Shown piece by piece: positions 37,830-46,900 of a stretch of 64,000 nucleotides of DNA. A program made the translations under genes and the position numbers. Origin of the DNA: Peristeroidobacter agariperforans (GTDB lineage Bacteria > Pseudomonadota > Gammaproteobacteria > Steroidobacterales > Steroidobacteraceae). The notes under the pieces were generated by a model. The model worked only from the letters and a program-made list of their open reading frames with translations, was not told where the DNA came from and did not search any database. Position 1 is the first letter of the stretch. Every line of letters starts with the position of its first letter. The stretch is taken from assembly GCF_004138335.1 (NCBI RefSeq), contig NZ_RYFW01000005.1, forward strand, positions 186,001-250,000, read 5' to 3'.

Positions 37830-39233
37830 GTGGCGAACGACAACTTTCGCATCGAGCGAGATAGCCTGGGCGAGTTGAAGGTCCCCGGCGATGCGTTGTG
37901 GGGCGCGCAGACGCAGCGCGCCGTGGACAACTTTCCGATCAGCGGCCTGCGCATGCCGCGTGACTTCATTCGTGCGCTCGGCCTGATCAAGTGGGCCGCC
38001 GCGACCGCGAATCTCGAGCTCGACGGCATCGACGCGAAGCGCGCCGCCGCGATTCAGAAGGCTTCGATCGAAGTGGTCGAGGGCAAGCACGACCGGCAGT
38101 TCCCGGTGGACGTGTTCCAGACCGGCTCCGGCACCAGCAGCAACATGAATGCGAACGAGGTCATCGCGCACCTGGCCTCGCAGTTCGCCGGCATCGCCGT
38201 ACATCCGAACGATCACGTCAACATGAGCCAGAGCTCGAACGATGTGATTCCCACCGCCATTCACGTGAGCGCGCTGCTCGCCGTCGAGCAGCACTTGCTG
38301 CCGGCGCTCGCTTATCTGAGCGCCGTCATCAGCCGACGCATCGGTGAGATCGGCGACATCGTCAAGACCGGACGCACGCATTTGATGGATGCGATGCCGG
38401 TGACATTCGGCCAGGAAATGAGCGGCTGGCGCACGCAGATCGAGCATGGCAGCGCGCGAGTGATGGAGTCTCGTGCTCGTCTGCAAATGATCGCGCTCGG
38501 CGGCACCGCGGTGGGCACGGGTGTCAACGCACATCCACGCTTCGCGCAACGAGCCGCGCGATATCTGTCGGTGAAGAGCGGCCTGGAGCTCAAGCCCGCC
38601 ACCAATTACTTCGAAGCGATGTCATCCCAGGATGCCGCCGTTGAGCTGTCCGGACAGCTGCGCACGCTGGCGGTGTCGATGATGAAGATTGCGAACGACC
38701 TGCGCTGGATGAATAGCGGACCGCTCGCAGGCCTCGGCGAGATTTCACTGCCGGCACTGCAGCCGGGCAGCAGCATCATGCCCGGCAAGGTGAATCCCGT
38801 GATTCCGGAGGCCGTGGCCATGGTGGCTGCGCAAGTGATGGGCAACGATGCGACGATCGCCATTGCCGGGCAGGCCGGCAACTTCCAGCTCAACGTAATG
38901 CTGCCGGTGATTGCTTATAACCTGATACAGAGCATCGATCTGCTCGCGAACGCCGCGCGCGCGCTCGCCGATTCGGCGCTTGCCGGTTTCACCGTGAACG
39001 AACAACGCATCGGCGAAGCACTCAATCGCAATCCGATTCTGGTGACCGCGCTCAATCCGGTGATCGGTTACGAGGCGGGCGCGAAGATAGCGAAGGAAGC
39101 GTATGCGACCGGGCGGCCCATCAAGGACGTCGCTGCCGAGCACACGCAGTTGTCCGATGAAGAGCTGACAAAATATCTGGACCCGCGCGAGCTCACCAAG
39201 GCCGGCGGCAAAGCCCAAGGCGGCGGGGGCTGA
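37830..39233 (+). CDS. fumC: Class II fumarate hydratase
   Basis: Iron-independent fumarase of about 467 residues in the TCA cycle. Signature GSSIMPGKVNPVIPEA, active-site blocks TGSGTSSNMNANEVIA and SQSSNDVIPTA, and TGRTHLMDAMPVTFGQE are all present. GTG 37830 has AGAGGA six bases upstream; ATG 37824 is possible but sits directly against that Shine-Dalgarno. The next gene starts within two bases of its stop, so fumC leads an operon with the CoA pyrophosphatase and mazG. Confidence 0.96.
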   Translation: MANDNFRIERDSLGELKVPGDALWGAQTQRAVDNFPISGLRMPRDFIRALGLIKWAAATANLELDGIDAKRAAAIQKASIEVVEGKHDRQFPVDVFQTGSGTSSNMNANEVIAHLASQFAGIAVHPNDHVNMSQSSNDVIPTAIHVSALLAVEQHLLPALAYLSAVISRRIGEIGDIVKTGRTHLMDAMPVTFGQEMSGWRTQIEHGSARVMESRARLQMIALGGTAVGTGVNAHPRFAQRAARYLSVKSGLELKPATNYFEAMSSQDAAVELSGQLRTLAVSMMKIANDLRWMNSGPLAGLGEISLPALQPGSSIMPGKVNPVIPEAVAMVAAQVMGNDATIAIAGQAGNFQLNVMLPVIAYNLIQSIDLLANAARALADSALAGFTVNEQRIGEALNRNPILVTALNPVIGYEAGAKIAKEAYATGRPIKDVAAEHTQLSDEELTKYLDPRELTKAGGKAQGGGG

Positions 39234-39234
39234 G

Positions 39235-39870
39235 TTGAACGATCGAATTGCCCTCAAGCGGCTCATCGAAGAGCGGCTGAAGGACTCCCGTGCGGTTCCA
39301 GATCCGACGACGGCCGTGCCGGCGGGATTTTCCGCAAACGACATCGAATCGATTCGCGCGTACTTTCCGGCGGCGCCGATTGCGGCGGCAGTGCTCGTGC
39401 CGATCGTCGATCATGAAGCCGGGCTCACGGTGCTGCTCACACAACGCGCCTCCACGTTGAAGAATCACGCCGGGCAGATCAGCTTCCCCGGCGGGCGCAT
39501 CGAGCCGACCGATCTCAATCCGTTGGAAGCGGCATTGCGAGAGACCGAGGAGGAAATCGGCGTGACACGCGAATACATCACCTTCGCCGGTTATCTCGAG
39601 CCGCAGCTGGTGCTGTCGGGCTATTGGGTGACGCCGGTCGTCGCGTTCGTGCAGCCGGGCTTTGCGCTGCGCTTGGATCGTCGCGAAGTAGAGGCTGCGT
39701 TCGAGGTGCCGCTGACCCACATCCTCGATCCGGTCAAGCATCGCGCGCGCACCCGCGAGCTGGGTGCGGTGACCGTGCAGGTGTACGACATTCCTTATGA
39801 GCATCACAACATCTGGGGCGCGACCGCCGGGATGTTGATGTCCCTATATAAGCTGCTGCGAACCGAGTAA
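39235..39870 (+). CDS. NUDIX CoA pyrophosphatase
   Basis: NUDIX enzyme of 211 residues, expected to split coenzyme A or its derivatives into phosphopantetheine and ADP. The CoA-specific motif precedes the Nudix box: LLTQRASTLKNHAGQISFPG, then GG, then EAALRETEEEIG. The start is TTG 39235, one base after the fumC stop, and it is followed by mazG after six bases, so translation is likely coupled. E. coli NudL is the nearest named homologue. Confidence 0.9.
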   Translation: MNDRIALKRLIEERLKDSRAVPDPTTAVPAGFSANDIESIRAYFPAAPIAAAVLVPIVDHEAGLTVLLTQRASTLKNHAGQISFPGGRIEPTDLNPLEAALRETEEEIGVTREYITFAGYLEPQLVLSGYWVTPVVAFVQPGFALRLDRREVEAAFEVPLTHILDPVKHRARTRELGAVTVQVYDIPYEHHNIWGATAGMLMSLYKLLRTE

Positions 39871-39876
39871 CTCATC

Positions 39877-40713
39877 ATGTCCGGCATTCAACGTCTGCTC
39901 GACATCATGGCCCGCCTGCGCGATCCGCAACACGGCTGTCCATGGGATCTGCAACAGAGCTTCAAGACCATCGCGCCGTACACGGTCGAGGAAGCGTACG
40001 AAGTTGCCGACGCCATCGAGCGGGACGATCTGTCCTCGCTGCGCGATGAGCTGGGCGATCTGCTGTTTCAAGTCGTGTTCCATGCGCAGATGGCGAAAGA
40101 GCAGGGCGCCTTCGATTTTGACGCCGTGTGCAACGCCATTTGCGACAAGATGGAACGGCGCCATCCGCATGTTTTCGGGGATGCACTCGTTGCCGATGCG
40201 GAGGCGCAGACCGTCGCCTGGGAAGAACAGAAGCGTCGCGAGCGTGCGCAGAAGCGCGCCGGGGAACAGGCGAGCGTGCTCGATGATGTGCCGATCGGAT
40301 TGCCGGCGCTGACTCGCGCGAACAAGCTGGGCAAGCGTGCGGCCCAGGTGGGCTTCGAGTGGTCCGACGTGCACGGCGCGATCGAAAAGCTCGATGAGGA
40401 GATCGCCGAATTCAAGGCCGAGGTGCGCTCGAACGCCTGCTTGCAAACGGACACGACGACCGAAGGGCAGCGTCAGCACGAACGGCTGGCCGCGGAGCTC
40501 GGCGACGTGCTCTTCTGCGTAGTGAATGTCTGTCGCTATCTGAAAATCGATCCGGAACTGGCGCTCAAGCGCACCAACGCCAGCTTCGAGCGGCGCTTCC
40601 GTTATGTCGAACGCGGCCTCGCCAGGCAGGGGAAGACCCCGCAGGAAGCGACCCTGGAAGAGATGGACAAGCTGTGGGATGAAGGCAAAGCTCAAGAACG
40701 ACGCCAGTCGTGA
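39877..40713 (+). CDS. mazG: Nucleoside triphosphate pyrophosphohydrolase MazG
   Basis: House-cleaning NTP pyrophosphatase of 278 residues with two tandem MazG domains. The first (about 25-120) has EEAYEVADAIERDD and DELGDLLFQVVFHA; the second (about 155-255) has KLDEEIAEFKAEVR and AELGDVLFCVVNV, the EExxE/ExxD metal sites. HGCPWDLQQSFKTIAPYTVE near the N-terminus is the usual MazG entry. Last gene of the fumC unit. Length is close to E. coli MazG (263). Confidence 0.95.
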   Translation: MSGIQRLLDIMARLRDPQHGCPWDLQQSFKTIAPYTVEEAYEVADAIERDDLSSLRDELGDLLFQVVFHAQMAKEQGAFDFDAVCNAICDKMERRHPHVFGDALVADAEAQTVAWEEQKRRERAQKRAGEQASVLDDVPIGLPALTRANKLGKRAAQVGFEWSDVHGAIEKLDEEIAEFKAEVRSNACLQTDTTTEGQRQHERLAAELGDVLFCVVNVCRYLKIDPELALKRTNASFERRFRYVERGLARQGKTPQEATLEEMDKLWDEGKAQERRQS

Positions 40714-40789
40714 GCTGTTGCGCACTTCATACAGTGGGTAACAAGTCGCCCGACTCAATTCAGGGTTCATTCATGGCCTCAGCCCTAAT

Positions 40790-40818
40790 TTGACTCCCAC
40801 GCTCGGTGCTCCCATACC
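40790..40818 (+). promoter_or_regulatory. Putative promoter of glycine-zipper gene
   Basis: TTGACT (40790-40795), a 17-base spacer and CATACC (40813-40818) precede a GGAG-containing leader and ATG 40838. The -35 is good and the -10 only half matches consensus. Confidence 0.4.
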
Positions 40819-40837
40819 GGGCTCCTGGAGATCAAAG

Positions 40838-41386
40838 ATGAGTGCCGCTCGTGTTTCGATGGCTGTGACGGGTGTCCTGCTGGCCGGCGTGGCCCTGGCC
40901 GGACCGCCCCGCTACGAGCGCAGTGCTTCGAGCGAATACGACTACGCCCCGGTGACCCACGTCGAGCCCATCGTCCGGGAGGTCCGTGTCGAGACCCCGA
41001 ATAGGGAGTGCTACGACGAAGTCCGCCAGGTCGAGTCCCGCCCGCATATTTCCGATCCAGAGGTCGGCGTGCGGACCCTGGTCGGCGGCCTGATTGGCGG
41101 TGTGATCGGTCACCAGTTCGGCAGCGGCCGGGGTCGGGATGCGGCCACCGTAGCCGGCGCCATGGTCGGCGCCGGGGTCGGCTACGATGCCGCCGCCCGC
41201 CGTTCAGCTTCGGTGCGTGAAGAAATAGTTCAGCGTTGCGAAGTCCGATATGAGAAACGGTACGAAGAGCGTATTGACGGGTACCGGGTGACCTACGAGT
41301 ACAACGGTCGTGAGTACACGACCCGCCTGCCGTACGACCCCGGTGAGCGCATTCGTGTCAGGGTGGCCGTCGCCGTGGCCGAATGA
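40838..41386 (+). CDS. Glycine-zipper 2TM envelope protein
   Basis: Protein of 182 residues with a signal peptide (MSAARVSMAVTGVLLAGVAL, cleaved near ALAGPP) and a glycine-zipper segment at about 90-125 (VGGLIGGVIGHQFGSGRGRD, then AGAMVGAGVGYD). A C-terminal YEVTY-like beta part (RYEERIDGYRVTYEYNGREY) with two cysteines resembles proteins annotated as SlyB/Rick-17kDa-like without a lipobox. It is probably in the periplasm or outer membrane. GGAG lies seven bases before ATG 40838, deciding the start against 40790. It is upstream of the two-component operon, whose signal may be envelope state. Confidence 0.82.
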   Translation: MSAARVSMAVTGVLLAGVALAGPPRYERSASSEYDYAPVTHVEPIVREVRVETPNRECYDEVRQVESRPHISDPEVGVRTLVGGLIGGVIGHQFGSGRGRDAATVAGAMVGAGVGYDAAARRSASVREEIVQRCEVRYEKRYEERIDGYRVTYEYNGREYTTRLPYDPGERIRVRVAVAVAE

Positions 41387-41442
41387 GATGGAGGCCGGTC
41401 AAACGATTTCCATCTTCAACGGGAGTTTTCTCAAAGGTTGTG

Positions 41443-41480
41443 CGGCGGGGCGTGAACATACGTCCCGCCGTGCGTACACT
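41443..41480 (+). promoter_or_regulatory. Long inverted repeat plus -10 box at PepSY-two-component operon
   Basis: CGGCGGGGCGT (41443-41453) and ACGTCCCGCCG (41460-41470) pair over eleven bases with one G-T mismatch around a six-base loop. Five bases later is TACACT (41475-41480), and the PepSY ATG is at 41489, so transcription would begin at or next to the start codon. The repeat covers the -35 position. It could be an operator or a terminator hairpin of the preceding gene. Confidence 0.5.
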
Positions 41481-41488
41481 TAGCCCCC

Positions 41489-41782
41489 ATGCGCACTTTC
41501 TGGCACCTGTTGTTGGTTACGCTACCGCTGATCGCAGCGGCGCCGAACGCCAATGCCCAGGAGCTGATCGATCGCCGGCAGCGTCGTGAGTACCGCATCG
41601 AGCCCTCGGGCATCTCGCTCGATCAGGCCGTGGAAATGGCACAGCGACGTTTTCGAGCCAAGGCGGTCAGAGCCGAGACCGTTCGCAATGGCGACAGGCT
41701 GGAGCATCGGATCCGCCTGCTCAGCGCCGACGGCAAGGTACGGAACGTGAGCGTGGACGCAGAATCGGGAGCAATGAACTGA
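41489..41782 (+). CDS. PepSY-domain periplasmic protein
   Basis: Protein of 97 residues: signal peptide MRTFWHLLLVTLPLIAAAPN (cleavage near ANAQ) and a single PepSY domain, ISLDQAVEMAQRRFRAKAVR then GKVRNVSVDAESGAMN. PepSY proteins are often encoded with two-component systems and may tune the sensor or a protease. It is three bases before the response-regulator ATG, so the three genes form one operon. The ATG lacks a Shine-Dalgarno and follows a -10-like TACACT by eight bases. Confidence 0.85.
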   Translation: MRTFWHLLLVTLPLIAAAPNANAQELIDRRQRREYRIEPSGISLDQAVEMAQRRFRAKAVRAETVRNGDRLEHRIRLLSADGKVRNVSVDAESGAMN

Positions 41783-41785
41783 TCC

Positions 41786-42475
41786 ATGCGCGTCCTAATT
41801 GTTGAAGACGAACAGACCCTGCGTGAATCCATCGTCGAACAGCTGCAGCAGCACGGCTTCACGGTCGATGCGGCTGCCGATGGCGAGGAAGGACTTTACT
41901 GCGGGCGGGAATATGCCCTGGACCTGGCCGTGATCGACCTCGGTCTGCCCAAGCTGCCCGGCCTGGAGCTGATCAAGACGCTCCGCGCCGAAGGCAAGAC
42001 CTTTCCCATCCTGATCCTGACCGCGCGCGATCGCTGGCAGGACAAGGTGGAAGGACTGCAGGCGGGCGCCGACGACTACGTCGCCAAGCCTTTCCATTTC
42101 GAGGAGCTGCTGGCGCGCGTGCAGGCGCTACTGCGTCGCTCGGGTGGCTGGGCCCAGCCAGTGCTGCGTTGTGGTCCGGTATCGCTGGATCCGCGGACTC
42201 AGGAAGTCATGGTCAATGGCCGCAAGGTCGATCTGACCAGCTTCGAGTACCGCATCCTCGATCATCTCATCCATCGGGCCGGCGAGGTGATCTCCAAGAG
42301 CGAGCTGACCGAGCGGCTGTATGCCCAGGACTTCGACCGCGACAGCAACACCATCGAGGTGTTCATCGGTCGCCTGCGCCGCAAGCTCGATCCGGACGAG
42401 ACCATCAAGCCGATCGAGACGCTGCGGGGCCGGGGTTACCGTTTCGCACTTCAGCGCGACACTGCAGCCGCCTGA
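41786..42475 (+). CDS. OmpR/PhoP-family response regulator
   Basis: DNA-binding response regulator of 229 residues. Receiver domain (about 1-115) with acidic pocket EDE at 7-9, phospho-acceptor Asp51 in LAVIDLGLPKLPG, and the conserved Lys in DDYVAKPF. Winged-helix output domain (about 128-223) with VDLTSFEYRILDHLI and RLRRKLDPDETIKPIETLRG then RGYRF. Closest in layout to PhoP. It is followed by its histidine kinase after 19 bases. It could bind the inverted repeat upstream of the operon. Confidence 0.94.
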   Translation: MRVLIVEDEQTLRESIVEQLQQHGFTVDAAADGEEGLYCGREYALDLAVIDLGLPKLPGLELIKTLRAEGKTFPILILTARDRWQDKVEGLQAGADDYVAKPFHFEELLARVQALLRRSGGWAQPVLRCGPVSLDPRTQEVMVNGRKVDLTSFEYRILDHLIHRAGEVISKSELTERLYAQDFDRDSNTIEVFIGRLRRKLDPDETIKPIETLRGRGYRFALQRDTAAA

Positions 42476-42494
42476 GAACTGACAAGCGAGGACG

Positions 42495-43862
42495 ATGCAG
42501 CCGCGTTCGTTAAGCACACGACTGCTCGTCTCGGTCAGCATCCTGCTGATCCTGTTCTTTGGCGTCACCATTCTGGCCCTGGACTCCGTGTTCAAGGACC
42601 TGAGCCGGCGCGCCATCCAGGATCGGCTGGACGTGCAGGTGATCGCGCTGCTGTCTGCCTCGGAGGAGGATTCGAGTGGCGGGCTGCGGCCCGACCAGCT
42701 CGCCGAGCCGCGTTTCGACAACCCGGGCTCGGGTCTGTACGGCGAGATCCTGCGCAGTGACGGCCGCCCGAGCTGGCGTTCCAAATCCCTGACCGGCACC
42801 GGCATCGAGTTTCCTCACCTCGAGGTCGGCGAGCGCCGTTTCGGCGAGCTGCAGCGAGGCGATGGCACGACCGTGCTGTCGCTCAGCATGGGCATCGAGT
42901 GGCAGTTTCGTAATCGCGTTACGCGCACCTTCGTGTACAGCGTCGCGGAAAGTCTCGACCCTTACTATGCGCAATTGAGCCGGTTTCGCGGCCGGCTGTT
43001 TGGTTGGTTCGGCGCGCTGATGGTCCTGCTGCTCGGTGCGTTGGCGTTGCTGCTGAGAAGATTGCTGTCGCCGCTGCGACGCGTGGAGCGCGAGATCGAA
43101 GCGATCGAAGCGGGCGCTCTCACCGAGCTCGGCGGCGGCTATCCGCGCGAGCTGCTCGGCATCACGACGAATTTGAATGCGCTCCTTCGCAGCGAGCGCG
43201 AGCGCCTGGCGCGCTATCGAAACACCCTTGGCAACCTCGCGCACAGTTTCAAGACGCCGCTTGCGGTCATGCGCAATCTGCTCAGCACGCAAGGCGGTCG
43301 CGAGGTGACCGTCGTTCGTCAGCTCGATGAGCAGGTCGGGCGCATGGACGACATCGTCAAATATCAGCTGCGTCGTGCCGCTGCCGCCGGCGGCACGGGC
43401 CTCGGATCTGCGCCGGTCGATGTTCGGGATGCGTTGGAAGCGCTCCGGGGCGCCTTGCTGAAGGTGTATATGGATCGCGGCCTCAGGTGCGAGCTCACGG
43501 TCGCCGAAGGCGCGACCTTCACCGGCGACCGCGAAGACCTCACCGAGATCGCGGGCAATCTGCTCGATAACGCATTCAAGTGGGCCCGCACCACCATTCG
43601 CATCACGGCCGACCGGGTCGTGAGCCCCGCCGCGCGACGTGACGGTCTACGCATCGTGATCGAAGACGACGGCCCGGGCATTCCCCTCGACTCCCGAGCC
43701 CGCGTGCTGGAGCGGGGCGCACGCCTCGATGAGCGCGTCGCCGGCCAGGGCATCGGTTTGTCGGTCGTTCGTGAGCTGGTGAACCTCAACGGCGGCATCA
43801 TCGATATCGATCAGTCGGCGCTCGGCGGCGCGCGGATCGAGGTGAAAATAGCGCCGGTGTAG
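42495..43862 (+). CDS. PhoQ-like sensor histidine kinase
   Basis: Membrane kinase of 455 residues. A first membrane helix at about 11-33, a periplasmic sensor (about 34-170), a second helix (about 172-193, LFGWFGALMVLLLGALALLL), a HAMP-like linker, the phospho-acceptor His in NLAHSFKTPLAVMRN (about 250), and an HATPase domain with NLLDNAFKWA, EDDGPGIP and GQGIGLSVV. GAGG precedes ATG 42495. SFKTPLAV is typical of PhoQ-like kinases. The signal may be divalent cations or envelope stress by family analogy; this is inference. Confidence 0.93.
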   Translation: MQPRSLSTRLLVSVSILLILFFGVTILALDSVFKDLSRRAIQDRLDVQVIALLSASEEDSSGGLRPDQLAEPRFDNPGSGLYGEILRSDGRPSWRSKSLTGTGIEFPHLEVGERRFGELQRGDGTTVLSLSMGIEWQFRNRVTRTFVYSVAESLDPYYAQLSRFRGRLFGWFGALMVLLLGALALLLRRLLSPLRRVEREIEAIEAGALTELGGGYPRELLGITTNLNALLRSERERLARYRNTLGNLAHSFKTPLAVMRNLLSTQGGREVTVVRQLDEQVGRMDDIVKYQLRRAAAAGGTGLGSAPVDVRDALEALRGALLKVYMDRGLRCELTVAEGATFTGDREDLTEIAGNLLDNAFKWARTTIRITADRVVSPAARRDGLRIVIEDDGPGIPLDSRARVLERGARLDERVAGQGIGLSVVRELVNLNGGIIDIDQSALGGARIEVKIAPV

Positions 43863-43864
43863 AC

Positions 43865-43892
43865 TTGAAAGTGGCCGGCCCAATCGCATAAA
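43865..43892 (+). promoter_or_regulatory. Putative hrpA promoter
   Basis: TTGAAA (43865-43870), a 16-base spacer and CATAAA (43887-43892). The ATG is 13 bases further, with no Shine-Dalgarno, so the leader would be about seven bases. Confidence 0.4.
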
Positions 43893-43905
43893 AACCGGCT
43901 GCCCA

Positions 43906-46900
43906 ATGACTACCTCCTACACAACTGCGCTCATAGCGCTGCGCGATCAGCTGCCCCACACGCGACTCGCCGACCGGTCGCGTCTGTCGCGGGAGCTGGA
44001 TCGCCTGTTCGCGCGCCGTAATCCGCCTGCGGAGCCGGACGGCGCCATCGCCAACTTGCGCCAGTCGATCGAAGCATCGGCGGCCACCGTCGAGCGCCTC
44101 AAAACGCTGCCCCTGCGCCTCGAATACGACGCGGCGCTGCCGATCACCGCGCATCGCGAGGAGATTGCAAAGGCATTACAAACAAACCAGCTCGTCGTGG
44201 TCTGTGGCGCGACCGGCTCCGGCAAGACGACACAGCTGCCCAAGATCTGCATGGAAGCAGGGCGGGGCGCCTTCGGTTTGATCGGTCATACCCAGCCCCG
44301 CCGGATCGCCGCTCGCGCCATCGCAAATCGCCTCGCCGAGGAATTGCAAACGACCGTTGGCGGCGCCGTCGGCTACCAGGTGCGGTTCAACGATCGCACC
44401 GGTCCGGACTGCCGCATCAAACTCATGACCGACGGCATTCTCTTGCGCGAACTCGAGAACGATCGGCTGCTGCGTCGCTATGACACGCTGATCATCGATG
44501 AAGCGCACGAGCGCAGCCTCAACATCGATTTCCTGCTCGGCGTGTTGAAGCGGCTGCTGCCGCAGCGGCCGGACCTGCGCGTCGTGATCACCTCGGCCAC
44601 CATCGATCCGCAGCGCTTCGCCGAGTTCTTCGGCGGCGCGCCCATCATCGAAGTATCCGGTCGCAGCTATCCGGTCGAAGTGCGCTATCGGCCGCTGACC
44701 GGCACCGATGAAGACGATGACGAGTTGTCGCTGGATGAGGGCATCGTCGCGGCGGTCCAGGAACTGGATCGCGTGGATCGCGGCGATGTGCTCGTGTTCC
44801 TGCCGGGCGAGAAACAAATTCGTGATGCCGCCGATGCACTCTCGAAGGCCCGCCTGCATGGCACCGAAGTGCTGCCGCTGTATGCGCGGCTCTCGACGCG
44901 CGACCAGGAAAAGATCTTCGAGAAGCACGGTTCGCGGCGTGTCGTGCTCGCGACGAACGTCGCTGAGACGTCCTTGACGGTGCCGGGCATTCGGCACGTC
45001 GTCGACTCGGGGCTTGCGCGCATCAGCCGTTACAGCGTGCGTGGCAAGGTGCAGCGGTTGCCGATCGAGCCGATCTCACAAGCGAGCGCCGACCAGCGCA
45101 AAGGCCGTTCGGGTCGTGAGGCGCCGGGCATCTGTATCCGCTTGTACGCGGAGGATGATTTCAATCTGCGTCCGGCCTTCACCCCGCCCGAGGTCCTGCG
45201 CACGAATCTGGCGAGCGTCATCCTGCAGATGGCCGCGCTGGAACTGGGCGAGCCGGAGGCCTTTCCGTTCGTCGATCCGCCCGACACGCGATTGATCAAC
45301 GACGGTTATCGACTCCTGCAAGAGCTGAAGGCGGTCGATGATGATCGTCGCGTCACCAGTCTCGGCCGGCAGCTGTCGTCGCTGCCCGTGGATCCGCGAC
45401 TGGGCCGCATGCTGTTGGCCGCGAGTCATCACAGCTGTCTTGCGGAGATGCTCGTCATTGCATCCTTCCTCGCCGCGCAGGATCCACGCGAACGTCCGTC
45501 CGATGCGCAAGCACAGGCCGATCAAAAGCACGCGGCGTTCGCCGATCCCCGCTCGGACTTCGTCGGCGTGCTGAATCTGTGGAACACGTATCAGACGCAG
45601 GTGGCGGAGCTCTCTGGAAGCCAGCTGCGCAAATGGTGTCGCGAAAACTTCATCGCGTTCATGCGTGCTCGCGAGTGGCAGGAGCTGCATCGGCAGCTGA
45701 GCGAAACGGTCAAGGAGTTGGAGCTCAAGCCGAACAGCGCGCCCGCGGACTACGCAAATCTGCACCAGGCGATCCTCACCGGATTCCTGGGCAACATCGG
45801 TGCGCTCGATGAAAAGCGCGAGTACGACGGCGCCCGCGGCACGCGCTTCGTGATTGCTCCCGGCACGCCGCTCGCAGGCAAGCCGCCGAAATGGGTGGTC
45901 GCGGCGAACCTGATGGAAACGACGCGGCTCTATGCTCGCACGGTCGCGGCCGTCGAGCCGCAGTGGATCGAGTCTGCTGGCGCGCACTTGATCAAGCGCA
46001 GCTACAGTGAGCCGCACTGGGTGGAAGATCGCGGGTTCGTCGCGGCGTTCGAGTCGGTCGCGCTGTATGGACTCACACTGTCCTCGCGCCGACGAATCAA
46101 TCTTGGCAACGTTTCGCCGCGCGAGGCCCAGGAGATTTTCGTGCGCGAGGCGCTGGTCGAAGGACACTCGCGACTCAAGGCCGACTTCCTGAAGCACAAT
46201 CGGCGGCTGCGTCAGCAGGTCGAAGTGATGGAGGCAAAGGTCCGCCGTCGCGACATCCTCGCCGATGAGCAGGCCCTTTGTGATTTCTATCTTTCCCGCC
46301 TGCCGCAGACGGTCAATTCAGTCGCGGCGCTCGAGAAGTGGCTGAGAACGCCGGGTCATGCGCAGCAGCTGCAGATGACCATGGCCGACATTAGCCGTCG
46401 CGATGCCTCCGAGATCACGGCACAGGAATTTCCGCCGGTCCTGGCGGTCACCGGCAACGAACTGCCGCTCGAATATCGTTTCGAGCCCGGCTCGACGAGC
46501 GACGGCGTGACGGTGGTGCTGCCAAAGCCGCTGTTGAGCTCCGCCGTGCTGGGTGACTTCTCTCGTCCCATTCCCGGCTGGCGCGTCGAGACGATTACAC
46601 AACTGCTACGCAGCTTGCCCAAGCAGATTCGTAAGTCGTTTGTTCCTGTGCCCGAGCACGCGGCGCGCGCGGCGGCAGAGATCGATGAGTCGAAGGAATT
46701 CAACGCGGCGGTTGCGGAGTGGATCACTCGCGTCGGCGGTATGACGGTCACGGCGGAGGAGGTGGCGGCACTTCCCTTACCCGAGCACCTGCGCGTGAAC
46801 TTCCGCGTCGCCGATCTCGATGGCAAGACGCTCGCCGAAGGTCGCGACCTTGCGGCGCTCAAGCGCGCGGTGCGTGAGACCGAAGCGAAGTCGGGCGAGC

